64,000 bases of DNA from Romboutsia weinsteinii (GCF_002250835.2 NZ_NOJY02000017.1:1-64000), one strand, 5' to 3'. Shown: positions 42,194 through 51,164, numbered from the stretch's first letter. Translations and numbers: made by a program. The notes: generated from the sequence alone by a model not told the origin.

Positions 42194-42457
42194 TTACTCA
42201 GCATCAAAGTCTACGTGAATCTTTCCTGCTGGTGTGTTTATATCTATGTAAGATAAGTTGAAATTTTCATCCATAACATCTATTTGATATTCAAAGAAAA
42301 CATCGTCTTCTTTCTTTGACATAAATATATAACTGCCTTCTTCTTTCTCTTCTATCTCATCACATATTTCTTCGTATATTTCTTGTCCGCTTACAGGTCC
42401 ATTATAACCAGCAGCTGCTATTTTTCCTTCTATTAATGCATATAATTCTTCCATCAT
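42194..42457 (-). CDS. Small acidic conserved hypothetical protein (87 aa)
   Basis: A soluble, very acidic protein. MEELYALIEGKIAAAG is followed by an acidic helix (YEEICDEIEEKEEGS) and a beta-rich second half (IFMSKKEDDVFFEYQIDVMD). I have the impression of a family common in Clostridia but cannot name it. AGAAGG lies before paired ATG codons at 42457/42454. It has its own terminator and lies 138 bases from tRNA-Lys. Confidence 0.75.
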   Translation of the reverse strand: MMEELYALIEGKIAAAGYNGPVSGQEIYEEICDEIEEKEEGSYIFMSKKEDDVFFEYQIDVMDENFNLSYIDINTPAGKIHVDFDAE

Positions 42458-42560
42458 GTACCTTCTTTCATATATTAATAAATATTAGTCTATCTTTAAA
42501 TCCTCTACATTGTCAACTATTATATATCAAAATTTACTAATTTATACCTAATGTTTTAAA

Positions 42561-42591
42561 ATAAAAAAACTCTTAGATTATCTAAGAGTTT
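42561..42591 (-). terminator. Terminator of tRNA-Lys
   Basis: Perfect 11-bp stem (42567-42577 with 42581-42591) five bases after the CCA end, then seven T on the minus strand. Confidence 0.92.
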
Positions 42592-42595
42592 CAAC

Positions 42596-42671
42596 TGGTG
42601 ATCCATCCGCGACTCGAACGCGGGACACCCTGATTAAAAGTCAGGTGCTCTACCGACTGAGCTAATGGATC
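42596..42671 (-). tRNA. tRNA-Lys (anticodon TTT)
   Basis: A 76-base cloverleaf on the minus strand with all arms. Acceptor GATCCAT/ATGGATC; D arm GCTC/GAGC; anticodon stem CCTGA/TCAGG with loop CTTTTAA (anticodon TTT, lysine); T arm CCGCG/CGCGG with TTCGAGT. Discriminator A, and the CCA is encoded. It stands alone with its own promoter and terminator. Confidence 0.97.
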
Positions 42672-42706
42672 ATATTATTTTTTTGCTGTCCTTCGACTAC
42701 TTCCTT

Positions 42707-42735
42707 AGTATATTATAATATTTTATATTTGTCAA
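42707..42735 (-). promoter_or_regulatory. Promoter of tRNA-Lys
   Basis: TTGACA (42730-42735) and TATACT (42707-42712) on the minus strand with a 17-base spacer; near-consensus, as expected for a stable-RNA gene. About 30 bases remain to the mature 5' end. Confidence 0.9.
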
Positions 42736-43116
42736 CGCTTTTTATATTTTTTCTTAAATTTATATTTTAAGTATAATTTTACTAATGTCATTTTTTATAT
42801 TCTTATAGTATATTCTCTTCCTAATTAATCATTTTTATAAGTAACTTAGTATATTTACCGCAATATAATATTAACTTCAAGAAAATATTTCGCTACATAA
42901 TTTATTTTAAAGTGTTAATATCAAATTTCATATTTATAACACTACTTATTAATAAAATAACTAATTTTTTTACAAAAACAATACTTTATATATCTAAATA
43001 TACCTATTTTTACTAAAAATAGCATTATTACGTTGCATTCACAGAATTTATTGCTATAATATAAATTATACGATAGAATTTTTATGAAAAATAATATAAT
43101 CTAGGAGGCAAACAGG
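42736..43116. other. AT-rich intergenic region with promoter for the ImmA/IrrE gene
   Basis: 381 bases. An extended -10 (TGCTATAAT, TATAAT at 43055-43060) with TTGCAT at 43033-43038 and a 16-base spacer is the likely promoter for the downstream gene. Nothing else was seen. Confidence 0.6.
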
Positions 43117-43536
43117 TTGACTAAAGAACAGATAATAGACTTAGCTCTAAGTCTAAGAAATAATTCGACAACTAGCAATCCGTTTAAAATAGGTGAAATG
43201 GTAGGTATAAAATTCAGGTTTGTAAAATATAACAAATCTGCAATGACTGCATCTACATTTAGACCTTTTATAGATGTACCTCCAGCAATACATATAAATG
43301 CAAATTTCGATGAAAGGTCACAAAAGGTTTTTTGTGCACATGAAATCGGTCATGCCTTACTTCACGATGATTGTTGTACTCACTTTAATGGCGATTCTCT
43401 AAAAAATCATCAAGAGTACGAGGCAAACTTATTTGCAGTGGTACTTCTATTTGGTCTAGATGCTTTTGCAGTAGACGTAAAAAGTATGAGCAATTACCAT
43501 CTTAAACGTATTTTAGACTATAATGTAAGCTATTAA
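43117..43536 (+). CDS. ImmA/IrrE family metallopeptidase
   Basis: 139 residues from a TTG with AGGAGG nine bases upstream. The zinc site is CAHEIGHALLH, and HQEYEANLFAVVLL supplies the third ligand Glu. In ImmA- and IrrE-type systems the protease cleaves an XRE or DdrO repressor; no repressor gene is adjacent here, so its target is elsewhere. Cytosolic and monocistronic. Confidence 0.92.
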   Translation: MTKEQIIDLALSLRNNSTTSNPFKIGEMVGIKFRFVKYNKSAMTASTFRPFIDVPPAIHINANFDERSQKVFCAHEIGHALLHDDCCTHFNGDSLKNHQEYEANLFAVVLLFGLDAFAVDVKSMSNYHLKRILDYNVSY

Positions 43537-43537
43537 A

Positions 43538-43575
43538 AAAATCCTTATTAGTGAATTATCACTTATAAGGATTTT
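43538..43575. terminator. Bidirectional terminator between ImmA/IrrE and TraX genes
   Basis: AAAATCCTTATTAGTGA pairs with TCACTTATAAGGATTTT (17-base arms, one T-T mismatch) between convergent genes. Confidence 0.85.
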
Positions 43576-43580
43576 AAAAT

Positions 43581-44282
43581 TTATGCTATAATTTTTGCTA
43601 TTAAGACAACTGCTATTAAGTGCGCTGGATAGAATATATAAAACATCCATTTTGTAAAAGTATTTTTAAGACCTAACTTACCATTATACATTAGTATTAA
43701 TATTATAGAAAATACCATCATCCACTGATAATCAAATAAAAATAACTGTTCATAAGCTTCAGGCATACCTATTATAGAGAATACTGGTAATAAACTAAAT
43801 AATACATATATTAAAGCCATTGTCATTTTCTTTTCTCTAAATATATAAAATATCAAAGTCATACCAAGTCCATATAAAGATGCTTCTGTAAATATATATA
43901 TAAATCCTAATATAACTACGCTAACTATTGCTGGTATCCACATAATCTTCTTCTCACTATACTTGGCATAATCTATAATCATTAATATTAGTATTGATAA
44001 AGTAAGTGATAAGAATATATTATTGTGAATTCCAAAAATCATACCTACTCCAATCATTAAAACTCCAAAGATTGCTAGTCTAGATAAATACTTTTTTCTA
44101 TCTCTAGTATGGAAAAATCCTTCTACTATAAGGTAGAAAAATATAGGAGCTGAAAGCTTACCTAAGTACCCAAACCATATAGGTACATCCACCCCCACAG
44201 GTGTCATATATGTATATATATGATCTAGCAACATAGTTATAATTGCTATTATTTTTAATGTAAATGAATCTAATTTTTTCAT
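43581..44282 (-). CDS. TraX family membrane protein
   Basis: 233 residues with eight or so membrane helices. The start LDSFTLKIIAIITMLLDHIY and the SAPIFFYLIVEGFFHTRDRKKYL segment are hallmarks of the TraX/acyltransferase-like family. In conjugative F plasmids TraX acetylates pilin; chromosomal Firmicute copies have no proven role and probably modify a surface substrate. Start at 44282, behind GAGAGGGG; a longer frame (44369) lacks a site. Confidence 0.88.
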   Translation of the reverse strand: MKKLDSFTLKIIAIITMLLDHIYTYMTPVGVDVPIWFGYLGKLSAPIFFYLIVEGFFHTRDRKKYLSRLAIFGVLMIGVGMIFGIHNNIFLSLTLSILILMIIDYAKYSEKKIMWIPAIVSVVILGFIYIFTEASLYGLGMTLIFYIFREKKMTMALIYVLFSLLPVFSIIGMPEAYEQLFLFDYQWMMVFSIILILMYNGKLGLKNTFTKWMFYIFYPAHLIAVVLIAKIIA

Positions 44283-44406
44283 ATGATTCCCCTCTCTATT
44301 GTGATATGAGTTTATTTTATTATTTTCTTTTAATTTCCACCATTCAATTATATTACGTTTTTCTATCAATTTTGTAAGGTTTGTAAAATATAATATCTTT
44401 ATAATT

Positions 44407-44436
44407 AAAAAAGCTTGAGCATAAGCCCAAACTTTT
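44407..44436 (-). terminator. Terminator of the peptide/amide operon
   Basis: AAAGTTTGGGC and GCTCAAGCTTT pair with two G-T wobbles, followed by six T on the minus strand. Confidence 0.8.
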
Positions 44437-44440
44437 AATA

Positions 44441-46081
44441 TTATTTATTATTAGATTTTCCACCATTTAACATTAAGAAATAAGTAACACATTCCAAATC
44501 AGTTTTTAACTCAGGACTATCTTTATACTTATCTACTTGTTCAGCAGTTAAGTTAACTCTATCTATTTCTCCACCTTCATAAAGGTTCATATCTGAGTTT
44601 CCATCCTTAACTACTTTAGTGTATACTGTCTCTAATTTTACAGTATCCTTATCCCAATAATCTTTGTTCTTTACCATGCTATATTGGTCTTCCATTTTCC
44701 AAGTACTTAATACAAAAGGTCCATTAAATAATGTATCTTCTATAGTAGTACCAAATGCATCACCTTTTTCCTCAACAAACTTTTGATTCTGTGGTGAGAA
44801 TATTGGATGGCATACTAATTTATCAAAATAATTAACTGGTCTTACTAAATCTATTTGTAATGTATAATCATCTATTGCTTTTACTCCTACACTATCTTTA
44901 TCAGTACTTTTACCTAAGTTAAAATCTTGAGCTCCCACTATATCATAAAATACACTAGCATTTTCACAACCAGTATTAGGATCTAGTGTTCTTTTAAATG
45001 AAAACTCAAAGTCATTAGCTGTAACTTTTTCACCATTACTCCATTTTGCATCCTTTCTTAAGTGGAAAGTCCATGTCTTACCATTTTCTGATGTTTCCCA
45101 TTTTGTTGCCATACCTGGCACAGCATTTAAGTCTCCATCCATTCTAACTAGACCTTCCATAACATTTAGAGTTACTTCTCTTGATAAAGTGTCTTTTATT
45201 TTTGCTGCATCCAAACTTGTTATATCAGCAGTGTTTGATACTCTAAATACCTTCTCATCCTTATCTACATCTGCCCATTTATAAGAGTATTTTGGACCAA
45301 AAGTTGCTATCGCAATTCCTGACACATATTCTTTTTGCAGATAAGATACACCTTTTTGATATATTGGTGATAAATATGCATCTTCTAGTAGTAGTTTCTC
45401 TGCTTGAGCATAAGTTTCCCAAGACTCTTCAGTAGTTGCACTATTTTTACCTTTTTCTAATAACTCATTGTATTCTTTACCTTCATAATTTGTTGCTACC
45501 CCATACATTTGACCCGTAGCAAAAGTATTTAAATAAGTTAGTGCATCTGGATAGTCTGGACCCCATCCATTGAAACTTATATTAAACTCTCCCTTTGAAT
45601 GAGCTTGCATAACTTGTTTTGCTGGCATTTGCTTTATAGTTATTTCAAGACCATCTAATATACTTAACTCTGACTGAACATACTCTCCTAGTCTTTTATT
45701 CATATCTGTATCATATAAGACCATATCTAATGTAACCTTATCAAAACCTAATTCTTCTTTTGCCTTTGCCCATTCTTCCTTTGCCTTTTCATCATCTTGT
45801 TCATAACCCATATTTCCTGCAAAATCTCTATAATCCTTTTGATTCTCATCAAGTGCTAGTCTCTTCGGCACAAAGTAATCAGCTACAGTTGAACCATTGT
45901 TTAAGATAACATCAACAAATGTATCCTTGTCAACTGCCATAGCTATAGCTTTCCTAGCACTAAGGTTTTCCATGACTTCATCTGGATTTGCAACAGATCC
46001 TGAAGAACTACAACCGACACTAAATATAGCCCCTAATATAAATAGTCCCGATAATATCGATACTCTTTTCTTGAAATGCAT
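44441..46081 (-). CDS. Circularly permuted oligopeptide-binding lipoprotein (SBP_bac_5, OppA-like)
   Basis: 546 residues, the usual length for OppA, but with its halves in swapped order. After a lipoprotein signal (LSGLFILGAIFSVGCSSS, lipid Cys at 24), residues 39-272 are what is normally the second half: ENLSARKAIAMAVDKDTF, ADYFVPKRLA, FNGWGPDYPDALTYL and the usual C-terminal end KYSYKWADV. Residues 276-546 are what is normally the first half: VFRVSNTADITSLDAA, WTFHLRKDAKWSNGEKVTAN, FNGPFVLSTW, YTKVVKDGNSDMNLYEGGEI, ending TYFLMLNGG. In ordinary OppA that last stretch leads straight into NLxxRKA. No part is lost, and there is no frameshift. GGGGGAG precedes the ATG. It follows three amide/peptide hydrolase genes, so it likely captures a peptide they cleave. 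No permease genes are adjacent. Confidence 0.9.
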   Translation of the reverse strand: MHFKKRVSILSGLFILGAIFSVGCSSSGSVANPDEVMENLSARKAIAMAVDKDTFVDVILNNGSTVADYFVPKRLALDENQKDYRDFAGNMGYEQDDEKAKEEWAKAKEELGFDKVTLDMVLYDTDMNKRLGEYVQSELSILDGLEITIKQMPAKQVMQAHSKGEFNISFNGWGPDYPDALTYLNTFATGQMYGVATNYEGKEYNELLEKGKNSATTEESWETYAQAEKLLLEDAYLSPIYQKGVSYLQKEYVSGIAIATFGPKYSYKWADVDKDEKVFRVSNTADITSLDAAKIKDTLSREVTLNVMEGLVRMDGDLNAVPGMATKWETSENGKTWTFHLRKDAKWSNGEKVTANDFEFSFKRTLDPNTGCENASVFYDIVGAQDFNLGKSTDKDSVGVKAIDDYTLQIDLVRPVNYFDKLVCHPIFSPQNQKFVEEKGDAFGTTIEDTLFNGPFVLSTWKMEDQYSMVKNKDYWDKDTVKLETVYTKVVKDGNSDMNLYEGGEIDRVNLTAEQVDKYKDSPELKTDLECVTYFLMLNGGKSNNK

Positions 46082-46276
46082 AAAACTCCCCCTCTTGGTT
46101 TTATATATTCATAATATTATGTAAATTAAGCAGAAAACCCTCTTATTTTCTAAAAAATACATCAGTTGTCTTTTTTCTTATCTTAAATTCATTGAAAAGT
46201 ACTGGTGTTAAATATTCTTTATCATCAGAACATTCAACACCCTATTTACAATGTATTTTTCCTATAATACATTTAA

Positions 46277-46996
46277 TCACTCACAACTATTTACAAAATA
46301 TCTAAATAAATTTAGCATCTTATCACAATGATTTACCATACTTTCTGGGTGCCACTGAACTCCTATTACAAAATTACTATCGATCTTTTCAACAGCTTCA
46401 ATTATACCATCACATGAATAAGCTATAGCCCTTAGTCCATTTCCTAAGTCTTTTATACTTTGATGATGGTAACTATTTACATATACATTTTCCCCTAATA
46501 TCTCTTTTAGTACACTACTATCATCAACCTTTATACTATGAGTAGCAGAATAAGGCTTTGAATTTTGAACATGTTTTATGTAACTACCATCTATATAGTC
46601 TAAATCTTGATACAATGTTCCTCCAAGTACTATATTTAAAACTTGTAATCCTCTACATATTCCAAGTATTGGCTTATTAAGTTCTAAAGCTATTTTTATT
46701 GCTATTAAGTTGAATTCATCTAGTGTTGGATTAACAGTACCTAATTTTTCTCTAGGCTCTTCATTATACAATATCGGATCTACATCTACTCCCCCTGATA
46801 GTAAGATTCCATCCATTTTACTTATTTGCGCTCTTATGTTTTCTTCATTGGTAGTCACTGGTATTATAATAGGTACTCCATTAGCTTTTTCAACAGCATT
46901 GATATACGTATTATTTAAATAACCTCTTTCTTGACCTACAAATCCTTCTTCTTTCATGGTCATTATATTACCTAATATTCCTACGAATGGTTTCAT
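46277..46996 (-). CDS. Class I glutamine amidotransferase-like hydrolase (peptidase C26)
   Basis: 239 residues in the gamma-glutamyl-GABA hydrolase (PuuD)/C26 group. The nucleophile elbow is GICRGLQ, the catalytic His-Glu lies in VQWHPE, and GILLSGGVDVDP is the family's N-terminal signature. It would cleave gamma-glutamyl amide bonds. The start ATG overlaps the stop of the upstream P1 peptidase gene by four bases, so they are translationally coupled. Confidence 0.92.
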   Translation of the reverse strand: MKPFVGILGNIMTMKEEGFVGQERGYLNNTYINAVEKANGVPIIIPVTTNEENIRAQISKMDGILLSGGVDVDPILYNEEPREKLGTVNPTLDEFNLIAIKIALELNKPILGICRGLQVLNIVLGGTLYQDLDYIDGSYIKHVQNSKPYSATHSIKVDDSSVLKEILGENVYVNSYHHQSIKDLGNGLRAIAYSCDGIIEAVEKIDSNFVIGVQWHPESMVNHCDKMLNLFRYFVNSCE

Positions 46997-48090
46997 ATTT
47001 GGCCTCCTAAGTAATTTAATATACTTTCTCTTTTATTATCATCTCTACCTATTGTGTCTTTAGAATGAATCATAGAACTTATTATTGATTCTTCAACTGA
47101 TTCAACTACAGCTCTAAATACTAAATCTATCTTATTTTCATTAATTACTTTTATATAAATTAAATCTTCCTTTTCATAATGTTTGATTTTATTTGCAGTG
47201 GTAAATGCTATACATATATCACCACTACCATTTCCAAGATAAGACCCTGTTCTTCCTAGAGATATTGTTGCTCTTTTTGATATTCTTTTCAACTGTCTCT
47301 CACTCAATGGAACATCTGTTGCTATTATTATTATAATTGAGCCTTTTTCTAGCTCTTCATCTATGTTATTGATATTTGTTATCTGCCTATCTGCTACAGA
47401 TCTATCATTTTTCTCTATACACTTATCTTTAAAGTTTATCTCTTGACCTAAATTTCTACCATTCACAATTAAGTTTTCTTTAAGACCACAGTTTGATAAA
47501 ACTAGCGCTCCTACAGTATATGCCTTATTATCAAGTTCTATTACTCTTGAAGAAGACCCTATTCCTCCCTTAAGTTGATAACAGCTCATACCTGTTCCAG
47601 CTCCAACAGACCCCTCTTCAAATTCACTATCTGCATTTTCTAAGGCTTCAAATACATGATCTTCTTTAATATGTAGCCCTCTTATATCATTTAAATATCC
47701 ATCATTGCACTCAACTACAGTACAGTTAATTGTTGATGTAGTTTTTCCTATATCTTCATTTTCTTTGAGCATATATTTTATCAGTGCAGTACTTCCAGTA
47801 CCTACACTTAAAGTATTTGTCATAACTATAGGACTTTCAATATTTCCAAGTTCTTCTATTTGAACAAGACCTATACTTTTCCCAAAACCATTTATAACAG
47901 TAGATGATGCCATTACCTTATCTTGAAATAAATTATTTTTATGAGGTAATATAGCAGTTACTCCAGTCTTAATGCTTCCCTCATCTAAAGTAACATGCCC
48001 AACCTTTACTCCATCTACGTCAGTTATAAGATTTCGTTTTCCCTTTTTTAGCTTTCCGATATTTATATTGAACTTATCTTCTATTCCCAT
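46993..48090 (-). CDS. P1 family peptidase (DmpA-type aminopeptidase/D-esterase)
   Basis: 365 residues. DmpA-like enzymes self-cleave before a nucleophilic Ser/Thr and then hydrolyse beta-peptides, D-amino-acid esters or N-terminal residues. Visible blocks are NLITDVDGVKVGHVTL at the start, GSVGAGTGMSCYQLKGGIGSSS just before the expected cleavage region, and TDVPLSERQLKRISKRA near the C-terminus. GGGGAG precedes the ATG at 48090. It is in an operon between asparaginase and the C26 hydrolase. Confidence 0.9.
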   Translation of the reverse strand: MGIEDKFNINIGKLKKGKRNLITDVDGVKVGHVTLDEGSIKTGVTAILPHKNNLFQDKVMASSTVINGFGKSIGLVQIEELGNIESPIVMTNTLSVGTGSTALIKYMLKENEDIGKTTSTINCTVVECNDGYLNDIRGLHIKEDHVFEALENADSEFEEGSVGAGTGMSCYQLKGGIGSSSRVIELDNKAYTVGALVLSNCGLKENLIVNGRNLGQEINFKDKCIEKNDRSVADRQITNINNIDEELEKGSIIIIIATDVPLSERQLKRISKRATISLGRTGSYLGNGSGDICIAFTTANKIKHYEKEDLIYIKVINENKIDLVFRAVVESVEESIISSMIHSKDTIGRDDNKRESILNYLGGQI

Positions 48091-48112
48091 AACTCTCCCC
48101 TTTGTAAGTTAC

Positions 48113-49135
48113 TTATTGTCTATTGTTCTCATAAGCAAGTTTGTTTAGTTTAAAGCTAGATCTTACCTCACCTATCACATCTTTTCTAGCATTTAGTAGC
48201 TTAGGATTATAGAAGTTATTTAGCTCTTTTAACTCTTCTTCTGTAATTGAGCCAAGCTGTCTTAGTACCTCCATAGCAACACAATTAGTGGCTTGACCAT
48301 TGCCATCCTCAACTTTCACTGCAATACCAAGCTTATTTTTTTTATCTCCTATTAAATAAACCCCTTGTGCTCCTGCTTTTCCAAATATTCTATCACCACA
48401 TACTCTCATCAAATCCGTACAAAATCTATTTCTACCAGCAACCATCTCTGGATACTTCATCATAGAACTAGTTATTTTATCTACAAATACTCCTTTTTCT
48501 TCTAACTTAACTGAGTCTGCCATTCTTGCAAATCCATAAGCAAATCTTTCAAGAGGCAATGCATGCACAGGTGCACCACATCCATCTATACCTAACATTA
48601 TTTTTTCTTTATCATAGTCACATACATAAGAAATATTATCTAATATCCTTTGCTGAACAGGGTGATTTATATCTAAATATGTATCCAAATCTTCTCCCAT
48701 ATTTTTTGCAGAAATAAGCATTCCACTATGCTTTCCTGAGCAATTGTTGTGAGATTGACTAAGCTCAACATTACTTTCTATAAGTTCCTTATAGACATCA
48801 CTGTTTCCAGGTACATGTATCCCACAATTTAACTTATCAAGACCTATATCAGCCTTACCTAATATCTCTTTTACACATTCTACATGGTACGTTTCTCCTG
48901 AATGGGATGCACACATAAAAGATATTTCTCTTTCATTAATATCATAACGTTGTGTAGCTTTAGTTTCTAATACTTGAAGAGCTTGAATTGGCTTAACAGA
49001 TGACCTAGCATAAGTTATTCTCTCAGGATCACCATAGCTATATAATAATTCTCCCTGTGAATTTACTACGGCTATATGGGCCATATGTGTAGATTCTATC
49101 AATGGGCCCCTTGTTACTTCCACAGCTTTATTCAT
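48113..49135 (-). CDS. Asparaginase of the thermolabile/Rhizobium type (Asparaginase_II)
   Basis: 340 residues. VEVTRGPLIESTHMAHIAVV, ARSSVKPIQAL (with the Ser-Lys pair), CASHSGE and NNCSGKHSGML are the diagnostic blocks of the PF06089 family, distinct from AnsA/AnsB. It hydrolyses Asn or an Asn-like amide. No signal peptide. It is the first gene of the four-gene unit ending in the permuted binding protein. GGGGGAAT precedes the ATG at 49135. Confidence 0.92.
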   Translation of the reverse strand: MNKAVEVTRGPLIESTHMAHIAVVNSQGELLYSYGDPERITYARSSVKPIQALQVLETKATQRYDINEREISFMCASHSGETYHVECVKEILGKADIGLDKLNCGIHVPGNSDVYKELIESNVELSQSHNNCSGKHSGMLISAKNMGEDLDTYLDINHPVQQRILDNISYVCDYDKEKIMLGIDGCGAPVHALPLERFAYGFARMADSVKLEEKGVFVDKITSSMMKYPEMVAGRNRFCTDLMRVCGDRIFGKAGAQGVYLIGDKKNKLGIAVKVEDGNGQATNCVAMEVLRQLGSITEEELKELNNFYNPKLLNARKDVIGEVRSSFKLNKLAYENNRQ

Positions 49136-49256
49136 TTTTATTCCCCCTAAAATTAAAACTTTTTATCTTATTTTAATAATATAGTATCACAATTCAGTTT
49201 ATTTTTCAGAAAATTTGTTAAATACTTAATATATAGTATGTGCTTATAAATATAAC

Positions 49257-49300
49257 AAAAACTAGCTCAATGCTTATATAAAGCATCAAGCTAGTTTTTT
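49257..49300 (-). terminator. Terminator after the ABC exporter gene (49348-51027)
   Basis: AAAAACTAGCT and AGCTAGTTTTT with an inner ATGCTT/AAGCAT stem; T-runs on both sides. Confidence 0.85.
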
Positions 49301-49347
49301 TATAAATTTAGTATAGTTAAATGTCTGTTATATTTTTTAGTGTTACT

Positions 49348-51027
49348 TTATACAGCATAAAACTCATAGAATTTGTCTTTTTTATTTACTAAGTCATTAT
49401 AGCTTCCTTTTTCAACTATATATCCATCTTCCATATAAATTATTTCATCATATCTCTCTAGTAAATCTCCGCTACTCTTATGAGTGATGGTTATTAAAGT
49501 CAAATCATCTATATCTAATAGCTTACTTTCTATATCATAAGCAGTTTGCATATCTATTGCTGAAGTACCCTCATCTAGTACAAGTATTGGTGTTTTTTGA
49601 ATCAAAGCTCTTGCTATTGCTATTCTTTGCCTTTGACCTCCAGATAAATTACATCCATTTTCTCCTACTAAATAATTTAATTTTTCTTCAGTATTATTAA
49701 TAAATTTATCTACACCACTTAACCTTAAAGCATCATTTAGTTCTTCATTTGAGAATTTACTATATAGACAAATATTATCCTCAATATTCTTATCAAACAT
49801 ATAAACATTTTGATGTATTATTGATATCATTTTATTTAACTCATCAATATCTAAGTTCTTAATACTATTTCCATCATAGCTTATATCTCCACCAAACTCA
49901 AAGTAGTATCCCAGTAACAATTTAATAAGTGTAGATTTACCACATCCACTTTTACCAAGTACAGCATATTTTTTACTTTTAGATATTGTTAAATCTATCC
50001 CCTTAAGTATTTGTATACCTTCATCATAGTTAAATGATAAATTCGAGATTTCTATATCATTGTTAAGTGATGGCTTATCTTCTCCTACTAATCCATTATC
50101 AACATAATTTGAGAAATTATCAACTCTTTCTAGTACAGGCTTCATACTGCTAATCTTTGGAACATTGCTCATTATCATAATTACGGGTTGAACAAGAGTC
50201 CCCGAAAGTTGAACTATAGCAATAAGCATACCTATAGTTAAATTTCCATTTATAACTAAGTACGCTGATAAAAATATTGCTACAAACTGAGTCCCCATTC
50301 CTAATGTTTGTGATATTGATTCATTTATAACGAATAGCTTATCAGCAGAAAATTTTGTATCTGCTAAAATATCATTTTCTTCTTCAAACTCTTCAATTAT
50401 ATTGCTCTTAAGTCCATAAGATCTTATAACATCGTACCCTGAAAATATATCTTTTATCTTAGTAGTAAAGATTGATAACCTATTAGATAAAGCAAGTTGT
50501 TTCTTTTCAAGCATTTTTCCAAATATAGCTGGTGAAATAAATATTAGTAACATACTAACAAATAATCCAACAGTTACTATCGGACTTATATATATCAATA
50601 AAATTACAGTAACTATAAACATAACACTATACTGAAGTATTTGTAATAATGGATTAATATAATTTTCTTCAATAAGCTTTATATCATTTGTAAGTACAGA
50701 TATATAATCTGCTGTATTTATAGATGTAAAGTCTTTGTAATTACTTTTAAATATCCCCCTAAACACCTTACTTCTAATCATCTTTGTCATATTTCTTATA
50801 AATACTTTACTTAAAATATCATATATAGAATATATAACTCCTATTGATATTCCATAAATCATAGAATAAATTAGTATTTTACTAAATCCATCCATATTAC
50901 CGCTAGTTGCTACGTCAATTGTTTCTTGTATAAATAGCGATAATCCTACAATGGATATAGATGATATTGTGCTAAATATAATTGTAAGTACTAATAGTAC
51001 CTTATTTTTCTTGATACATTCTTTCAT
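49348..51027 (-). CDS. ABC exporter half-transporter (permease-ATPase)
   Basis: 559 residues: six membrane segments (1-300) fused to an ATPase with Walker A GKSGCGKSTL, Q-loop HQNVYMFD, signature LSGGQRQRIAIA, Walker B ILVLDEGTS and H-loop THKSS. The layout is of lipid/peptide/drug exporters. AGGAGGAG precedes the ATG at 51027. The upstream ArsR gene and inverted repeats in between suggest control by that regulator. It is clearly paralogous to the exporter at 57810-59525. Confidence 0.92.
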   Translation of the reverse strand: MKECIKKNKVLLVLTIIFSTISSISIVGLSLFIQETIDVATSGNMDGFSKILIYSMIYGISIGVIYSIYDILSKVFIRNMTKMIRSKVFRGIFKSNYKDFTSINTADYISVLTNDIKLIEENYINPLLQILQYSVMFIVTVILLIYISPIVTVGLFVSMLLIFISPAIFGKMLEKKQLALSNRLSIFTTKIKDIFSGYDVIRSYGLKSNIIEEFEEENDILADTKFSADKLFVINESISQTLGMGTQFVAIFLSAYLVINGNLTIGMLIAIVQLSGTLVQPVIMIMSNVPKISSMKPVLERVDNFSNYVDNGLVGEDKPSLNNDIEISNLSFNYDEGIQILKGIDLTISKSKKYAVLGKSGCGKSTLIKLLLGYYFEFGGDISYDGNSIKNLDIDELNKMISIIHQNVYMFDKNIEDNICLYSKFSNEELNDALRLSGVDKFINNTEEKLNYLVGENGCNLSGGQRQRIAIARALIQKTPILVLDEGTSAIDMQTAYDIESKLLDIDDLTLITITHKSSGDLLERYDEIIYMEDGYIVEKGSYNDLVNKKDKFYEFYAV

Positions 51028-51075
51028 TCAATCTCCTCCTAATTACATTTATATATTAGATATATATTATATTTT

Positions 51076-51154
51076 TTAGATGTTTATCTAATATATTATT
51101 AATATATGATGTTTTTTGATTTTTGTCAAACATATTAGATAACTTTCTAATATG
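51076..51154. promoter_or_regulatory. Candidate ArsR operators before the ABC exporter
   Basis: TTAGAT-GTTT-ATCTAA (51076-51091) and CATATTAGA-TAACT-TTCTAATATG (51131-51154) are inverted repeats that share a TTAGA/TCTAA core. They lie between the regulator's stop and the exporter's start, where its promoter must be. Confidence 0.6.
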
Positions 51155-51164
51155 TTTTTTGCAA

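Noticed and set aside
42672..43116. Possible additional tRNA or small RNA near tRNA-Lys
   Set aside because: No second cloverleaf could be folded; only promoters and AT-rich sequence were seen.
44441..46081. Explanation as two fused partial genes with a frameshift
   Set aside because: The frame is continuous for 546 codons, the total equals one full OppA and the two parts are complementary, not overlapping.
46143..46245. Open minus-strand stretch of about 33 codons ending just upstream of the permuted binding protein
   Set aside because: It has no start codon with a ribosome site and no recognisable similarity; it might be a remnant of an older gene but evidence is too thin to annotate.
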